Assembly (NCBI RefSeq): GCF_037102585.1
Contig: NW_027043822.1
Span: 645,001 to 709,000 of the forward strand
Source of the DNA: Saccharomycopsis crataegensis
Lineage: Eukaryota > Ascomycota > Saccharomycetes > Ascoideales > Saccharomycopsidaceae
Direction: 5' to 3'
DNA length: 64,000 nucleotides
Shown here: positions 39,519 through 49,782 of the stretch, piece by piece
Numbering within the stretch: position 1 is the first letter of the stretch
How the letters are laid out: each line of letters begins with the position of its first letter
Notes under the pieces: generated by a model
What the model saw: only the letters and a program-made list of their open reading frames with translations
Databases searched by the model: none
What the model was told of the DNA's origin: nothing
Program-made: the position numbers and the translations under genes

Positions 39519-42500
39519 ATGAGCTTGTTTGAAAAGGACCACGAGGTTTCCAAAACCAAGAGAAGACATACCATCGGTTACAAAGGGATCTTGAAAGAGA
39601 TCTCTTCAAATAACAACGAACCACCATCAAAGAAAATAAAAAGACGTGTTAGTTTTGCTCCTGAAGTGACATTGCACAAGATAAGCATCGTACCCCAATT
39701 CGCGTCGAGATCGTCTTCAATCTCGCTGGTAAGCGACAGTGAAAACAAACAGAAACCAGAAGAAAAAGAAAACCTTCATAGCGATGATCCTACAGATGAT
39801 GATAACGGGGAAATTCAGCAAAATCCACCTTCCAATGAGCTTCTTACCAAGAATTACAATAATGGTAATGATGCGGATGCCCCACAAGTGAATCATGATG
39901 ACGATCCTGGCGGCAAATTTGCTGATTCGGATAATATTAATCTCGGGGAAATATTCGATCCTCTTAAATACAATGGTGCTAAACGAAGTTCAAAACCTTC
40001 CGATGATAATCAAAATGACAAGAATGAAAAGAATAAGGAAAATTGTAATGATGAACCGCGCTTTCAAAAAATTGAGTTGGCGGTTCAAACTTCACCCAAG
40101 GATTCAAAGAAAGAAGCTCAAGATTCTTCTGCAAATGATGAAGAAATGTCTATGGAATTTACTGAAAGCTTTAAGAAAGTTTCTAATCCAATACTCCGAA
40201 CTTTTGATTACCCAGGTGAGGATGACGATGTCAGTGTTGCAGATGAAGAGATGACCAAAGAGGTCACTATGGAGATTACTAAAGTATTTAAAGTTCATGG
40301 TGTACAAAACCATACTAATTCTGTGCCAAGTCATGAGAAGGAAAAACGGGAAGAAGAGAACAAAGCGGAAGCCGAAATGGATGGGGAGGAAGAACAAGAA
40401 CTTACAGAAGAAATAACAATGGAACTTACTAAAACTATTAGATTTCCAAAAACTAGTGGGGCAAGTCTAATTCAGAAACCAAAAATTCAGTCTCAGCAGC
40501 AAACGTTTAATCAAAATGAAAACAGGAACACTCAATATGATGAGGATGTATCGAAGGAAGTCACCATGGAAATCACAAGTGCTCTTAAAGCGCCAAATCC
40601 ATCTAAAGAAGGCTTCAGTTCTGAAACGCAAAATAATCTTTATGATGATAATATTGAAGATGATTTTGAAGATGAGCAAACTATGGATATGACAAAACCT
40701 CTTAGTAAAATTAAGCCTATCCTGTTGAACCCGATTGATTCTAATTTCCAACAACTGAAAGAGACTGCTAGAAACAACGAAGAGAAAGGGGAAGAATCAA
40801 ATAAAACTGTGGAAGAAGAAATCACAATGAATTTCACGAAACCAGTTTCATCAGTGCTCGTACCTAGTACGGTTACAGAAAAGCCGGTTGATGAGAAGCT
40901 TAGTGAAGAAACTTGCAGTGAAGAAAAGCATATTGAAGAAAAACCGGTTGAAAATGAAGAATATAAAGCGAGTGGTGAGGATGCTATCCAAACTGCAGAG
41001 GATGTAATAATCGAACAGAATAAAGGAGACGAAAATATTCTGAACGAATCTATCCATAATATTGAGGAAGAGAATAAACTTTCCACTGCCCCAAATGCAG
41101 AAAAGGATAATGGAAATGACTCTCAAAATGAAGCATCTAAAGAAGACAGTGATAGTAAAGAATTATCAATAAGTGAGGCTGATAAGACTATGGCATTTGG
41201 ATCACCAGAGAGAAATCCTATAGGAAATCAGGAAGGGATTGAAATACTAAATGATGAAGTTCATGAAGCTATGTTTGACGAAAATGAGCAAGAAGATGAA
41301 GATTCTGACATTTATCCTGATGAAAAAACTATGTCAAACACCATCGCAAACAGTATGCTATGTAAATCAGCAGCTCCTATCACTTCATCTCCAATCAAAA
41401 ACGTTCATGATGATCAGGGTGAGCTACCAGTTGTGGCAGTCCAATTTCACAACGAGGTCTTAGGTAGCCCCGTTAATTTTGGTTTGAAAGCTTCGTACGG
41501 ATCGCCAAAAAGACAGAAGGACATTGTTGAAAAGGCTGCAGAAAGGACTTTACCACCACCATCTCATCTATCAGGCTCGCCGTTGAGAAAAGCTCTCTCT
41601 AGACAATCATCCATGATGAACGAAGATGGATCGCCACTTAGAAATTCTATTCCTAAATTACCTGCGTTAAATTTTAAAGATCAAGAGATTTTGAAATCAT
41701 TGCCGAAATTGAAAAGAAAAAGATTGAGTTTGCCTGAATTGCCTAGCTCTGAAAACAAATCTGTGAAAAGAGTGAAATTAAACAACAATAAGAAGCATTC
41801 ATCTAAAAGACAAACTATTAGTTTTGGAACCAAAGATTTGAAAAATATTGACACAATTAATGAGGAAGAAGAAAACAGCAGTAGAATGGATTTGGGTGAT
41901 TCATTCATTGAGGCAGCATCAAGAGCTCCTGTTGATGGTTGGGATAAAGATCAAAGTGAAATTGTTGCGGATCTAAGCCATGAGAGTCAAGATGATTATG
42001 AACCTATTTCAGTTGAGCAGTTTTTACAGGAAATCAATGTCAAATTTTTTGATGATATGAATCATGCAACTATACTTTCAACGTCATTGCTACCAAAAAA
42101 TGAAAAATGTGATCAAGCGCCAGGTCAACTAGAATACGGAAGAAGTAATGAGCAGCTTTCGAAACTAGAGTTGCTAACTTATGGTTGCAAAGAGTTAAAA
42201 AAGTATATCAAGGAAGGGCAGGAATTTTTTAGCGACTTATCGAAAGAAATATCCGAGGTAAACCCTAGTACCATGAAAGAGTTCTTTAATTCAACTAAAG
42301 AAGTTAAGAGTAGCATGATTGAGCAATTTCATGTTAGCAAAACCTATGCGAAGCTTGAAGCTAGAAGTGACTGGTATAATTGGAAGAGCCAGTTAATCGA
42401 TGATATTATTGTTGTAATGGAAAAGAGGTTGAAAGATCTAGAGAAGCAAGATAAAGTTTTAACTGAAAGAAAGAATGAATACTTAGGTTTATATTCTAAG

Positions 42501-43406
42501 CTTAATCAAAAACTTGCAGACATTGAGAAGAAATTTTACCAAATGAATTTTCAGAACAGTTTTATAAAGAAGAATAATAGTGCTAAAGATGAGCTTTTGG
42601 CGTTAAGAAAGGAATTGGTAGAGACTACTGATCAAAGCTGGGAAATCCAACGCAATCTTGAAGAATTACAAAACCTTTCTGAGTATCTCCTGAAGGAGAT
42701 TGAGGTAAAAATGCGTGAAATTGAGAAAATGAGGCTTTTGATAAAGAATAATGAAAAAGAATATGTTCTTAGCAAAAGTTTAGAGTCAAAGGAGGTGTCC
42801 AAAGCTCTAAAAATAGTTGAATCCTTGATTAGACGAAACGGTGTTAAATTAGTTGACATTGATCAAGAGAATGGCTTAATCACCTTGAGGTTGTTGGTCA
42901 ATAACTTGGAAGAATATTCAATTGTTGACAATATTGAACCTGAAAAGGACAATAGCATTGATGTAACGTTTAGTTATCAAAACTTGAAAAGTCTAGATAG
43001 CTTCAAGTTTGCTATTGGTAAAAATTTTAAATTCAATGAGTCTATTTATGAGTCAAATATCAAAGTATGCCAGCCGCTTAACAAAATGTTGAAGGACTAC
43101 TTTGATTTCAATTTTAGCAAATTGGTATCACAAGGATCAGACAGTTTTTCTAATGTTTTTGATTTGCTTAGTTTCTTTAGGAAAGCCGTGGGGATTTTCA
43201 AGAGTACCTTTGCCCAATTATATTATTTTACTATTAAGTTTAGAGCGAAGTTTGAAATTGTCGATCAAGGAGCAGAGAATAATAAGAAATTGCTAGTCGA
43301 TATGAAAATTTGGGTTAAATCCCAGATGTCAAGAAGGACAGTTAAGATGGAGCTTTCTGGTGACTTTATGCAAGATTTGTTTAAAGTGGAAGATGTTGGG
43401 GCATGA
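39519..43406 (+). CDS. SPC105: outer kinetochore protein Spc105 (KNL1)
   Basis: 1295 residues. RVSF at 43-46 is the PP1-docking motif. Six MELT-type repeats follow: MEFT 212, MEIT 251, MELT 301, MEIT 350, MDMT 389 and MNFT 437. When phosphorylated by Mps1 these recruit Bub3-Bub1. Each sits in an acidic context (E/D just before). The C-terminal third is coiled coil (about 880-1110), then the Spc7/KNL1 C-terminal region ending about 1295 that binds Mis12. The middle is disordered and acidic. It forms the kinetochore hub with Kre28. Two CTG codons occur at 39726 and 41040 in Ser/Asn-rich stretches. Confidence 0.9.
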   Translation: MSLFEKDHEVSKTKRRHTIGYKGILKEISSNNNEPPSKKIKRRVSFAPEVTLHKISIVPQFASRSSSISLVSDSENKQKPEEKENLHSDDPTDDDNGEIQQNPPSNELLTKNYNNGNDADAPQVNHDDDPGGKFADSDNINLGEIFDPLKYNGAKRSSKPSDDNQNDKNEKNKENCNDEPRFQKIELAVQTSPKDSKKEAQDSSANDEEMSMEFTESFKKVSNPILRTFDYPGEDDDVSVADEEMTKEVTMEITKVFKVHGVQNHTNSVPSHEKEKREEENKAEAEMDGEEEQELTEEITMELTKTIRFPKTSGASLIQKPKIQSQQQTFNQNENRNTQYDEDVSKEVTMEITSALKAPNPSKEGFSSETQNNLYDDNIEDDFEDEQTMDMTKPLSKIKPILLNPIDSNFQQLKETARNNEEKGEESNKTVEEEITMNFTKPVSSVLVPSTVTEKPVDEKLSEETCSEEKHIEEKPVENEEYKASGEDAIQTAEDVIIEQNKGDENILNESIHNIEEENKLSTAPNAEKDNGNDSQNEASKEDSDSKELSISEADKTMAFGSPERNPIGNQEGIEILNDEVHEAMFDENEQEDEDSDIYPDEKTMSNTIANSMLCKSAAPITSSPIKNVHDDQGELPVVAVQFHNEVLGSPVNFGLKASYGSPKRQKDIVEKAAERTLPPPSHLSGSPLRKALSRQSSMMNEDGSPLRNSIPKLPALNFKDQEILKSLPKLKRKRLSLPELPSSENKSVKRVKLNNNKKHSSKRQTISFGTKDLKNIDTINEEEENSSRMDLGDSFIEAASRAPVDGWDKDQSEIVADLSHESQDDYEPISVEQFLQEINVKFFDDMNHATILSTSLLPKNEKCDQAPGQLEYGRSNEQLSKLELLTYGCKELKKYIKEGQEFFSDLSKEISEVNPSTMKEFFNSTKEVKSSMIEQFHVSKTYAKLEARSDWYNWKSQLIDDIIVVMEKRLKDLEKQDKVLTERKNEYLGLYSKLNQKLADIEKKFYQMNFQNSFIKKNNSAKDELLALRKELVETTDQSWEIQRNLEELQNLSEYLLKEIEVKMREIEKMRLLIKNNEKEYVLSKSLESKEVSKALKIVESLIRRNGVKLVDIDQENGLITLRLLVNNLEEYSIVDNIEPEKDNSIDVTFSYQNLKSLDSFKFAIGKNFKFNESIYESNIKVCQPLNKMLKDYFDFNFSKLVSQGSDSFSNVFDLLSFFRKAVGIFKSTFAQLYYFTIKFRAKFEIVDQGAENNKKLLVDMKIWVKSQMSRRTVKMELSGDFMQDLFKVEDVGA

Positions 43407-44080
43407 TGGGAATTTTTTTTTTTTTTTTTTTTCGTTATCTTCGCTTTGGTTTTTGTTTGGTTTGTTGTAATATATTTAAGTGTACCATATTGTGAAAGCT
43501 GTATAATAAACAATGTTGCATTTTGTAAGATGTTGCGGGGGTAGTTTTTGTATGCACAGCTATTGTGTTGTGCACAGCTTTGGTTTTGAACCCTGAAGGC
43601 TGGATATCCCCAAAATTTTTCGAGCTTTTTTTGATAGTTTTGATCCGCTCTATATATAGAACCCTGACAAGAACCACCAGTACCTGCAAACAAAGAAGAG
43701 GAACGGGCAAAGAAATTACTAGTCGACGAAGTCGTGTTCATTCGCTATCATTACCAAAAGACTGTTGCATAGGTATTTCCCAAAAGTACTCACCAAATAG
43801 AGGCCAGATAGTCAATTCTCTGTTTCTTTTTTCTTTTTTCTTTTTTCTTTTTTTTTTTTTTCATCCTCATTTAAACGCAAGGACCTCAGGTTTGATTCAA
43901 ACTCTCTTCGTTTTCGAAATAATTCCCTTTGATAGGGGATTCTGAGCAGATAATATAGAATAAGGAGAAACAGGACTCTTTTCACTCGTTTAATTCCCCT
44001 TGTTGGTGATATTTAGAGGTGTTTATTTTTACCCGTAACTAAAGAGCCTCATCTTCCTTTATCACAATATTGAAGAGGAG
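43407..44080. other. spacer SPC105 / SLY41
   Basis: 674 bp. T-run 43413-43432, then a T/C-rich tract with TTTTTTC repeats 43825-43861. No gene seen. Confidence 0.5.
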
Positions 44081-45616
44081 ATGATACAGACGACATATTC
44101 AACCGAATCACATACCCATAATAAGCATAGAAGTGGTAAAAATATCCATCTCAGCGGTACCCAGAATTTGACAGGAAGTGGCGAGAACTCCGGCCAAGAT
44201 AATAATAATAGTAGTGCCAGATCTAATAATTTAACACCAGACAATATGGCTTCATTTGACAACTTCAATGATACGATGAATGGTTTACACCCAGTGAGTC
44301 ATCTTCAATCGGGCAAAAATAAAAACAGAAGACAGAGGGGGCTATCAATATCTACTGGTGTATCGTACACGAATTTCTACTCAAGAGTAGGAGGACCGAA
44401 TTCTGCCAATATTATGCTTCATGAAAAAAGTCATCATGGCCACGATACCAAAAAAGGATTCAAGTCTATAGTGACCACTGTTAACAAAGAAAACCTTAAG
44501 ATCATTTTCCTTTGTGGGGGATGGTACTTAACCTCGATATTGTCGTCGAATGTCACGAAAACCATCTTGAAAGCATACAAATATCCAGTGACTTTGACAG
44601 AAATACAGTTCTTCATCACTTCGTTATTGTGCTTGGTAACATATATCATTGTGTTTAATAATCGAAAGATCGCCACGTCTTTCCCATTGGGTACTTTCCC
44701 AGTCCAACTCACAGAAAACAAATACACTACTTTATATGATATCATCAAACCTACAAGATTGATTTTAACTCAGACTATTCCAATGGGGATGTTTCAATTC
44801 GTGGGTCATATTACATCTCATAATGCTACCTCATTGATCAGTGTGTCCATGGTTCATACCATCAAGGCGTTGTCCCCAATAGTGACAGTATTAAGTTATA
44901 GGTTTTTATTTCACGTGAAGTACCCAACGGTGACATATGTTACTTTAGCCCCGTTGGTAGTTGGTATTATGTTGACCTGTTTATTTAAGAATCATAACAA
45001 GGGACATTCTAGTGACAGTATAATATCTGATAGCTCTGCCTACTCTAAGGGATTAGTTTTCGCATTCATTTCAATGTTGATTTTTGTTTCTCAAAACATT
45101 TTTGCAAAGAAAATCCTTACCTATAAAACTAACTTACTTGATAATTCTTCAGATGACGGCCGTCATAGAAGTCATCAATATTCTAACATTTTGCCAATAG
45201 ACAAGGAGGAAGAGGCCACGATCAAGAAGATTAGTGAAAAGAATAAAGTTGATAAGTTAACTATTCTATTCTATTGCTCAATCGTCGGGTTCATATTCAC
45301 TTTCCCAATTTACTTGTCAAGCGAAATTTTCTCCAATGACGCTTGGTCACTTGGGAAATTAAATTTGAATATTATTTGCTTGATGTTATTTCATGGGTTG
45401 GTGCATTTCGTCCAAGCCCTTTTGGCATTCCATATTCTTGGCTTGGTTTCTCCGGTGAGTTACTCCATCGCCAACATCTTCAAAAGAATTTTTGTCATTG
45501 TTGCAGCCTTGGTTTGGGAGGCTCAACCATTGAATGGTATACAAGCATTTGGTTTGCTTTTGACCATGGCTGGTCTATATTGCTATGATAGATGGGGCAC
45601 AGTTAAAAAGCAGTAG
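44081..45616 (+). CDS. SLY41: ER triose-phosphate-translocator-family transporter Sly41
   Basis: 511 residues. After a polar N-terminal region of about 135 residues, eight to ten helices of a drug/metabolite-transporter fold (TPT family): CGGWYLTSILSSNVTKTIL, VSMVHTIKALSPIVTVLSYRFLF and TYVTLAPLVVGIMLTCLF. A charged loop lies around 315-375. Final helices FHILGLVSPVSYSIANIFKR and GLLLTMAGLYCYDRWG. Sly41 is an ER membrane multicopy suppressor of ypt1 loss, proposed to carry phosphoenolpyruvate or related solutes; the substrate is not settled. The family is sure, the symbol likely. Confidence 0.85.
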   Translation: MIQTTYSTESHTHNKHRSGKNIHLSGTQNLTGSGENSGQDNNNSSARSNNLTPDNMASFDNFNDTMNGLHPVSHLQSGKNKNRRQRGLSISTGVSYTNFYSRVGGPNSANIMLHEKSHHGHDTKKGFKSIVTTVNKENLKIIFLCGGWYLTSILSSNVTKTILKAYKYPVTLTEIQFFITSLLCLVTYIIVFNNRKIATSFPLGTFPVQLTENKYTTLYDIIKPTRLILTQTIPMGMFQFVGHITSHNATSLISVSMVHTIKALSPIVTVLSYRFLFHVKYPTVTYVTLAPLVVGIMLTCLFKNHNKGHSSDSIISDSSAYSKGLVFAFISMLIFVSQNIFAKKILTYKTNLLDNSSDDGRHRSHQYSNILPIDKEEEATIKKISEKNKVDKLTILFYCSIVGFIFTFPIYLSSEIFSNDAWSLGKLNLNIICLMLFHGLVHFVQALLAFHILGLVSPVSYSIANIFKRIFVIVAALVWEAQPLNGIQAFGLLLTMAGLYCYDRWGTVKKQ

Positions 45617-46105
45617 TAGACTAGCATGTTTTCCATTTTTTCATTTTTTTTGTTAATAATTCTTTTCTAATTCTCTTATAATTCTCATTAAGCCTTGTTT
45701 TGTTTTATATATAACTGTTTGACTTTTGAGGTCCCTCCAAAAGCGATTTATTTGCATTGTTCATATTCTTTATACTTTTTTTACTGACGAAAACTTCATG
45801 CCTGTTTTATTTCAGGTGTCCATGCTTACATTGCAACTACATCATTGAATGATATATTTTTTTCCCTTCTAAATAAAGGGCTCTTTCTATGTCTTTTATC
45901 TAAATGCTGAGACTTTTTTATTATTATATTATTATACATGTTAGCGTCTAAGCGCACCACATAAAAAGGATTCCAAAAAAAATTTCAAAACTAATTGTAA
46001 AGGCACAATAAACTTATTCAACCATCACTAGGTTACTTTTATAAAAGTTCTTGCATGGAAATATTTCAGTATTAGAAGTTTGTGTGAATATTATTGATAA
46101 TACCA
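45617..46105. other. spacer SLY41 / CUS1
   Basis: 489 bp of T-rich 3' flank and promoter sequence. No gene seen. Confidence 0.5.
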
Positions 46106-47668
46106 ATGGTAATGGCAACTAAACAGAAACAGAAAAAGTCTAAGAATCAATTGCGAAGAGAGCGATTGAAACAAAAGAAGTTAGAAGGGAACAATGCCGA
46201 TGAGGATCGTGAATCCAAGGAAAGTGTCGTGGAAATAAAAACCTTAGAGACCGTGATTTTAGATAATAATTCTGATACTTCAAAGAAAGATGATACTCGT
46301 GATGTTGATCAGCGGGAGGTGTCTCTGAATCTGACAAGGCTATTTGAGTCCGATATCGATAAGTATTTGGATGATCCCCAATTCCAAGACTTCAAAAGAG
46401 TAATAAACAGATTCTACATGCCTGAAGAGCATAGTAAAGATTCTGCTAATGGTGATACAGATGCTCAAGGAAATGTGATTTATAGTGACGATGAAAAAGC
46501 TGACGGTGACGATGATGACGATGATGACGATGGCAAAGACGACGACCAAGATAAGAAGCCGTTGAGTCGAAGGCAATTAAGGAAAAAAAACAAAATTCCC
46601 TTAGCGGTCTTAAAAGCAGAGGCTAAACGACCTAATGTAGTTGAGTGGTATGATGTGGATGCTAACGATCCAAAATTGTTAGTGTATATTAAATGTCTCA
46701 AGAATGTTATTCCCGTACCGCCACACTGGCAATTCAAAAGAGAATACTTATCTTCAAAAAGGGGAGTAGAGAAGCCTCCATTCCAGTTACCTAAGTTCAT
46801 CGAAGATACAGGGATTGTGAACATGAGGGATACAACTCAATTGGATGACCAAACATTGAAGCAAAAAGCGAGAGAGAAAGTGCAACCTAAGATGGGAAAG
46901 CTTGATTTAGATTATGAAAAGTTGCATGATGCGTTCTTTAAGCATCAAGAGAAACCAAGACTATACGGATACGGGGATATCTATTATGAAGGTAAAGAAC
47001 AGGATGAAATTGACCTCAAGGGTATTAGGCCAGGGAAAGTGAGTGATAAATTAAGAAAAGCATTGGGTATCCAGAATTTCGAAGAACTTCCATGGATCAA
47101 TAATATGAGACGCTTTGGGCCTCCACCAAGCTATCCAGGACTACGGGTTGCTGGATTAGAGCTACAATTTTATCCTGAATCATTTCAGAATATGGAAAAT
47201 AAAGATCCAGCTGACGAGCTCAAGGAATTTTTGGTACCAACAGAGAATGAGCACTGGGGTGAGCTCAAATCTGTGGACGAAGAACAAGAAGAAGAAGAGG
47301 AAGAAGAAGGTGATGAGGATTCACAAGAAGGTGAAGATGTTGAATATGAGGATTCGGAAGATGAAGCAGAAGTTGTGGATGAGAGTGATATGGTTCCAAT
47401 TTCTTCAGTGGAAGTGCGCTCTGGTGTTTCACTTTCTACCAATGGTATGAAGGCGGTAGATGATGATGGTAAGCCAAAGAAGTTATATGAAGTTCTTGAG
47501 GAAAAACAGGGTGAGAATTCTAGAAAAGAGCCTCTTTCGTATAAGATTCGTGGCAGAGATGAATATGAAAAGGATGACAATGTTGACAATGAAGAAGATG
47601 TCGACGAGATGGCAATCAAGAGAGCTAAATACGAAAGTGAAAAGCAAAAAGATACTTTTAAATTCTAA
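46106..47668 (+). CDS. CUS1: U2 snRNP SF3b subunit Cus1 (SF3B2)
   Basis: About 520 residues from the ATG at 46106 (a second ATG two codons later could also serve). N-terminal basic stretch KQKQKKSKNQLRRERLKQKK, an acidic Asp run, then the conserved SF3b145 block EAKRPNVVEWYDVDANDP and IPVPPHWQFKREYLSSKRG, and the PSP domain GKVSDKLRKALGI with WINNMRRFGPPPSYPGLRV. It joins U2 snRNP to the branch-point region as part of SF3b with Hsh49. The Glu/Asp-rich region near 390-430 is low complexity. Length fits fungal Cus1. Confidence 0.92.
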   Translation: MVMATKQKQKKSKNQLRRERLKQKKLEGNNADEDRESKESVVEIKTLETVILDNNSDTSKKDDTRDVDQREVSLNLTRLFESDIDKYLDDPQFQDFKRVINRFYMPEEHSKDSANGDTDAQGNVIYSDDEKADGDDDDDDDDGKDDDQDKKPLSRRQLRKKNKIPLAVLKAEAKRPNVVEWYDVDANDPKLLVYIKCLKNVIPVPPHWQFKREYLSSKRGVEKPPFQLPKFIEDTGIVNMRDTTQLDDQTLKQKAREKVQPKMGKLDLDYEKLHDAFFKHQEKPRLYGYGDIYYEGKEQDEIDLKGIRPGKVSDKLRKALGIQNFEELPWINNMRRFGPPPSYPGLRVAGLELQFYPESFQNMENKDPADELKEFLVPTENEHWGELKSVDEEQEEEEEEEGDEDSQEGEDVEYEDSEDEAEVVDESDMVPISSVEVRSGVSLSTNGMKAVDDDGKPKKLYEVLEEKQGENSRKEPLSYKIRGRDEYEKDDNVDNEEDVDEMAIKRAKYESEKQKDTFKF

Positions 47669-47925
47669 AAAAACAGTCTGATACAAAGCCATTTAATAAT
47701 TTATTGCATTTTCTATTGCTTGTGATAAAACATCAACACAGAAGGAATTTTTTTTTTTCTTTGATGTTTTGACACAAAAAGCTTTTATGCATAAAATCAA
47801 AAGACGAGAAAACCACAAAAAATCGCTTGATCTATGAATACTGACCTGAATTATAGAAGAAAATAATATAAACAAAAAACAAACAAACGAAAACTGTGGC
47901 TATTCTTTTTTTCTAGCTAAGTGTG

Positions 47926-49782
47926 ATGTTGGGTCTTGATTCATTACCGCCAGAATTATTAATTGTGATATTTCGCCTTGTCAAAGATAGGTCCAAGTTA
48001 ATTCACCTCCGCCAATTGTTATATCGCAATGAATTCATTATCAGGTGTATCGATGTGAACCTTTTTGAAAGTGTGGAGTTCGTTTCTTTTCATAATATTG
48101 ACCCTGTTGACATTATAGAATGCAGAATTGGAAATGGGCATAACCCACAAATTCAAATCAGGATCTCTCAGAATGATTCTACTAGGGAAATTATTCAATT
48201 GAACTTCAGAGAAGTAAAGAAGCTTCTATCAATAAGAGCCTGTATCAGAGGCTTGTGGTTAACTTCAAACCATCTTTTTCATGATAATCATGTTAACTTT
48301 GCCTTCTTGGACATGGAGTACCACCAGCTCATGACTTTTGTGAACAGTATACCTTCTTTAAATTCAATTAATACAGATTTTGGGTATCCGATTTTTCTTC
48401 CAGTAAAAAAATTGACATTATACGATTGCGTTACTCGGTTTTTGTTTAACGTCGAGAGAATAGAAAATCTCCAAATTGCTTATTCAATTCTTTCTTCACC
48501 TCCTTTCAGACTCGAGAATATTCACTTTCCAAGATTGAAAACTCTAATAACAGAAAATATAATCTCAATATTTGATGGCTTGCATTGGCAGGGGTCACCA
48601 GAGTTGAGTATGGTTTGTATCAACAATTTCGATGACGTGGTGTTGAAAAATTTGACTGAAGAATTCTTGCCAACTCTAGTGAAGTTAACCGTAAAACACG
48701 TTGACATTATCGAAGGCCCAATAAACATTCCAAAAGTACAAGAACTCAGGCTATGGAATGTCAAATATCATGAAATATATGGCCTTCACAGATGCTTTGA
48801 GTTAAAGATTCTTAAACTTGAAGAGGTTGGATTATTAGAAATTCCTGATCTTGAAGTATTTGTGAATTTGGAAAAACTTCTTTTACCTAAGAATCATATT
48901 ATTGAGATGAAAAACCTTGGGCTGGCTGAAAAGTTGAAGGTTTTAAATTTGTCAGGCAATAATATTATAATAATTCAGAATGTTGAAAATTTGCCAAATT
49001 TATCAAAGCTTGACTTATCAGTGAATGTAATTCGCAAGATAGAGTCCCTTGATAAGTTAAGCGGTTTGAAAACTCTTTATTTAGGTTGTAACGAGATCAA
49101 AAAGATTGAAGGTCTTGAAAGTTTAAAGCAATTAGAAGCTCTTGATCTTAACACTAACTGCGTGGAGATTCTTGAAAATCTTGACGAGTTACTGAACATT
49201 CAGGAATTGAATTTGTATGGCAACAGGTTATACAGGATTCAAAATATCTCAAAGTTAACTAATTTGAGGAAACTTGATTTGAGTGATAATAGGATAAAGA
49301 AAATTGAGAACTTGGATTTTTTGACAGGAATGGTGGATTTGTATTTAATGAAAAATAAGTTAACAATCCTTGAGAACGTCAACAATTTGCGGAATTTAAA
49401 TAGAATACTTTTATCAAATAACAACATCACGAAAATTGAGAATCTTGATAATTGTACGAAATTGACCACTTTGGGTTTGAATGGGAATTTTATATCTAAG
49501 ATTGAAAACCTCGATAAATTGAATGATTTGATATACCTTGATCTATCAAAAAATCAAATCACTATAATGGAAAACTTGTCACACTTGAAATGCTTGAAGT
49601 ATTTGTTCTTGAATCATAACAAGCTTGGCAAAATCGAAGGAATTAATTCCTTAGCGAGTTTGGAAATTCTCAATTTATCATGTAATAACATCAAGCTTAT
49701 TGAAAACATTTTTGGCTTGATGAATCTTAGAGAAATATCTTTGCAAAATAATCAATTACAATTGGGCTACGAGATTCCCTGA
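47926..49782 (+). CDS. F-box-like protein with SDS22-type leucine-rich repeats
   Basis: 618 residues from the ATG at 47926. The start LDSLPPELLIVIFRLVKDRSKL resembles an F-box (LPxELLxxIF). About residue 285 onward are some 13 leucine-rich repeats of 22 residues, with the SDS22 rhythm LxxLxLxxNxIxxIENLxxL. SDS22 itself binds PP1 and is about half this length, without an F-box. Fusion-like proteins with F-box plus SDS22 repeats are seen in several yeasts, and may be substrate adaptors of SCF. The two CTG codons in the gene (48922, 49192) fall at repeat positions 19 and 21, where other copies are polar or small. No symbol assigned. Confidence 0.75.
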   Translation: MLGLDSLPPELLIVIFRLVKDRSKLIHLRQLLYRNEFIIRCIDVNLFESVEFVSFHNIDPVDIIECRIGNGHNPQIQIRISQNDSTREIIQLNFREVKKLLSIRACIRGLWLTSNHLFHDNHVNFAFLDMEYHQLMTFVNSIPSLNSINTDFGYPIFLPVKKLTLYDCVTRFLFNVERIENLQIAYSILSSPPFRLENIHFPRLKTLITENIISIFDGLHWQGSPELSMVCINNFDDVVLKNLTEEFLPTLVKLTVKHVDIIEGPINIPKVQELRLWNVKYHEIYGLHRCFELKILKLEEVGLLEIPDLEVFVNLEKLLLPKNHIIEMKNLGLAEKLKVLNLSGNNIIIIQNVENLPNLSKLDLSVNVIRKIESLDKLSGLKTLYLGCNEIKKIEGLESLKQLEALDLNTNCVEILENLDELLNIQELNLYGNRLYRIQNISKLTNLRKLDLSDNRIKKIENLDFLTGMVDLYLMKNKLTILENVNNLRNLNRILLSNNNITKIENLDNCTKLTTLGLNGNFISKIENLDKLNDLIYLDLSKNQITIMENLSHLKCLKYLFLNHNKLGKIEGINSLASLEILNLSCNNIKLIENIFGLMNLREISLQNNQLQLGYEIP

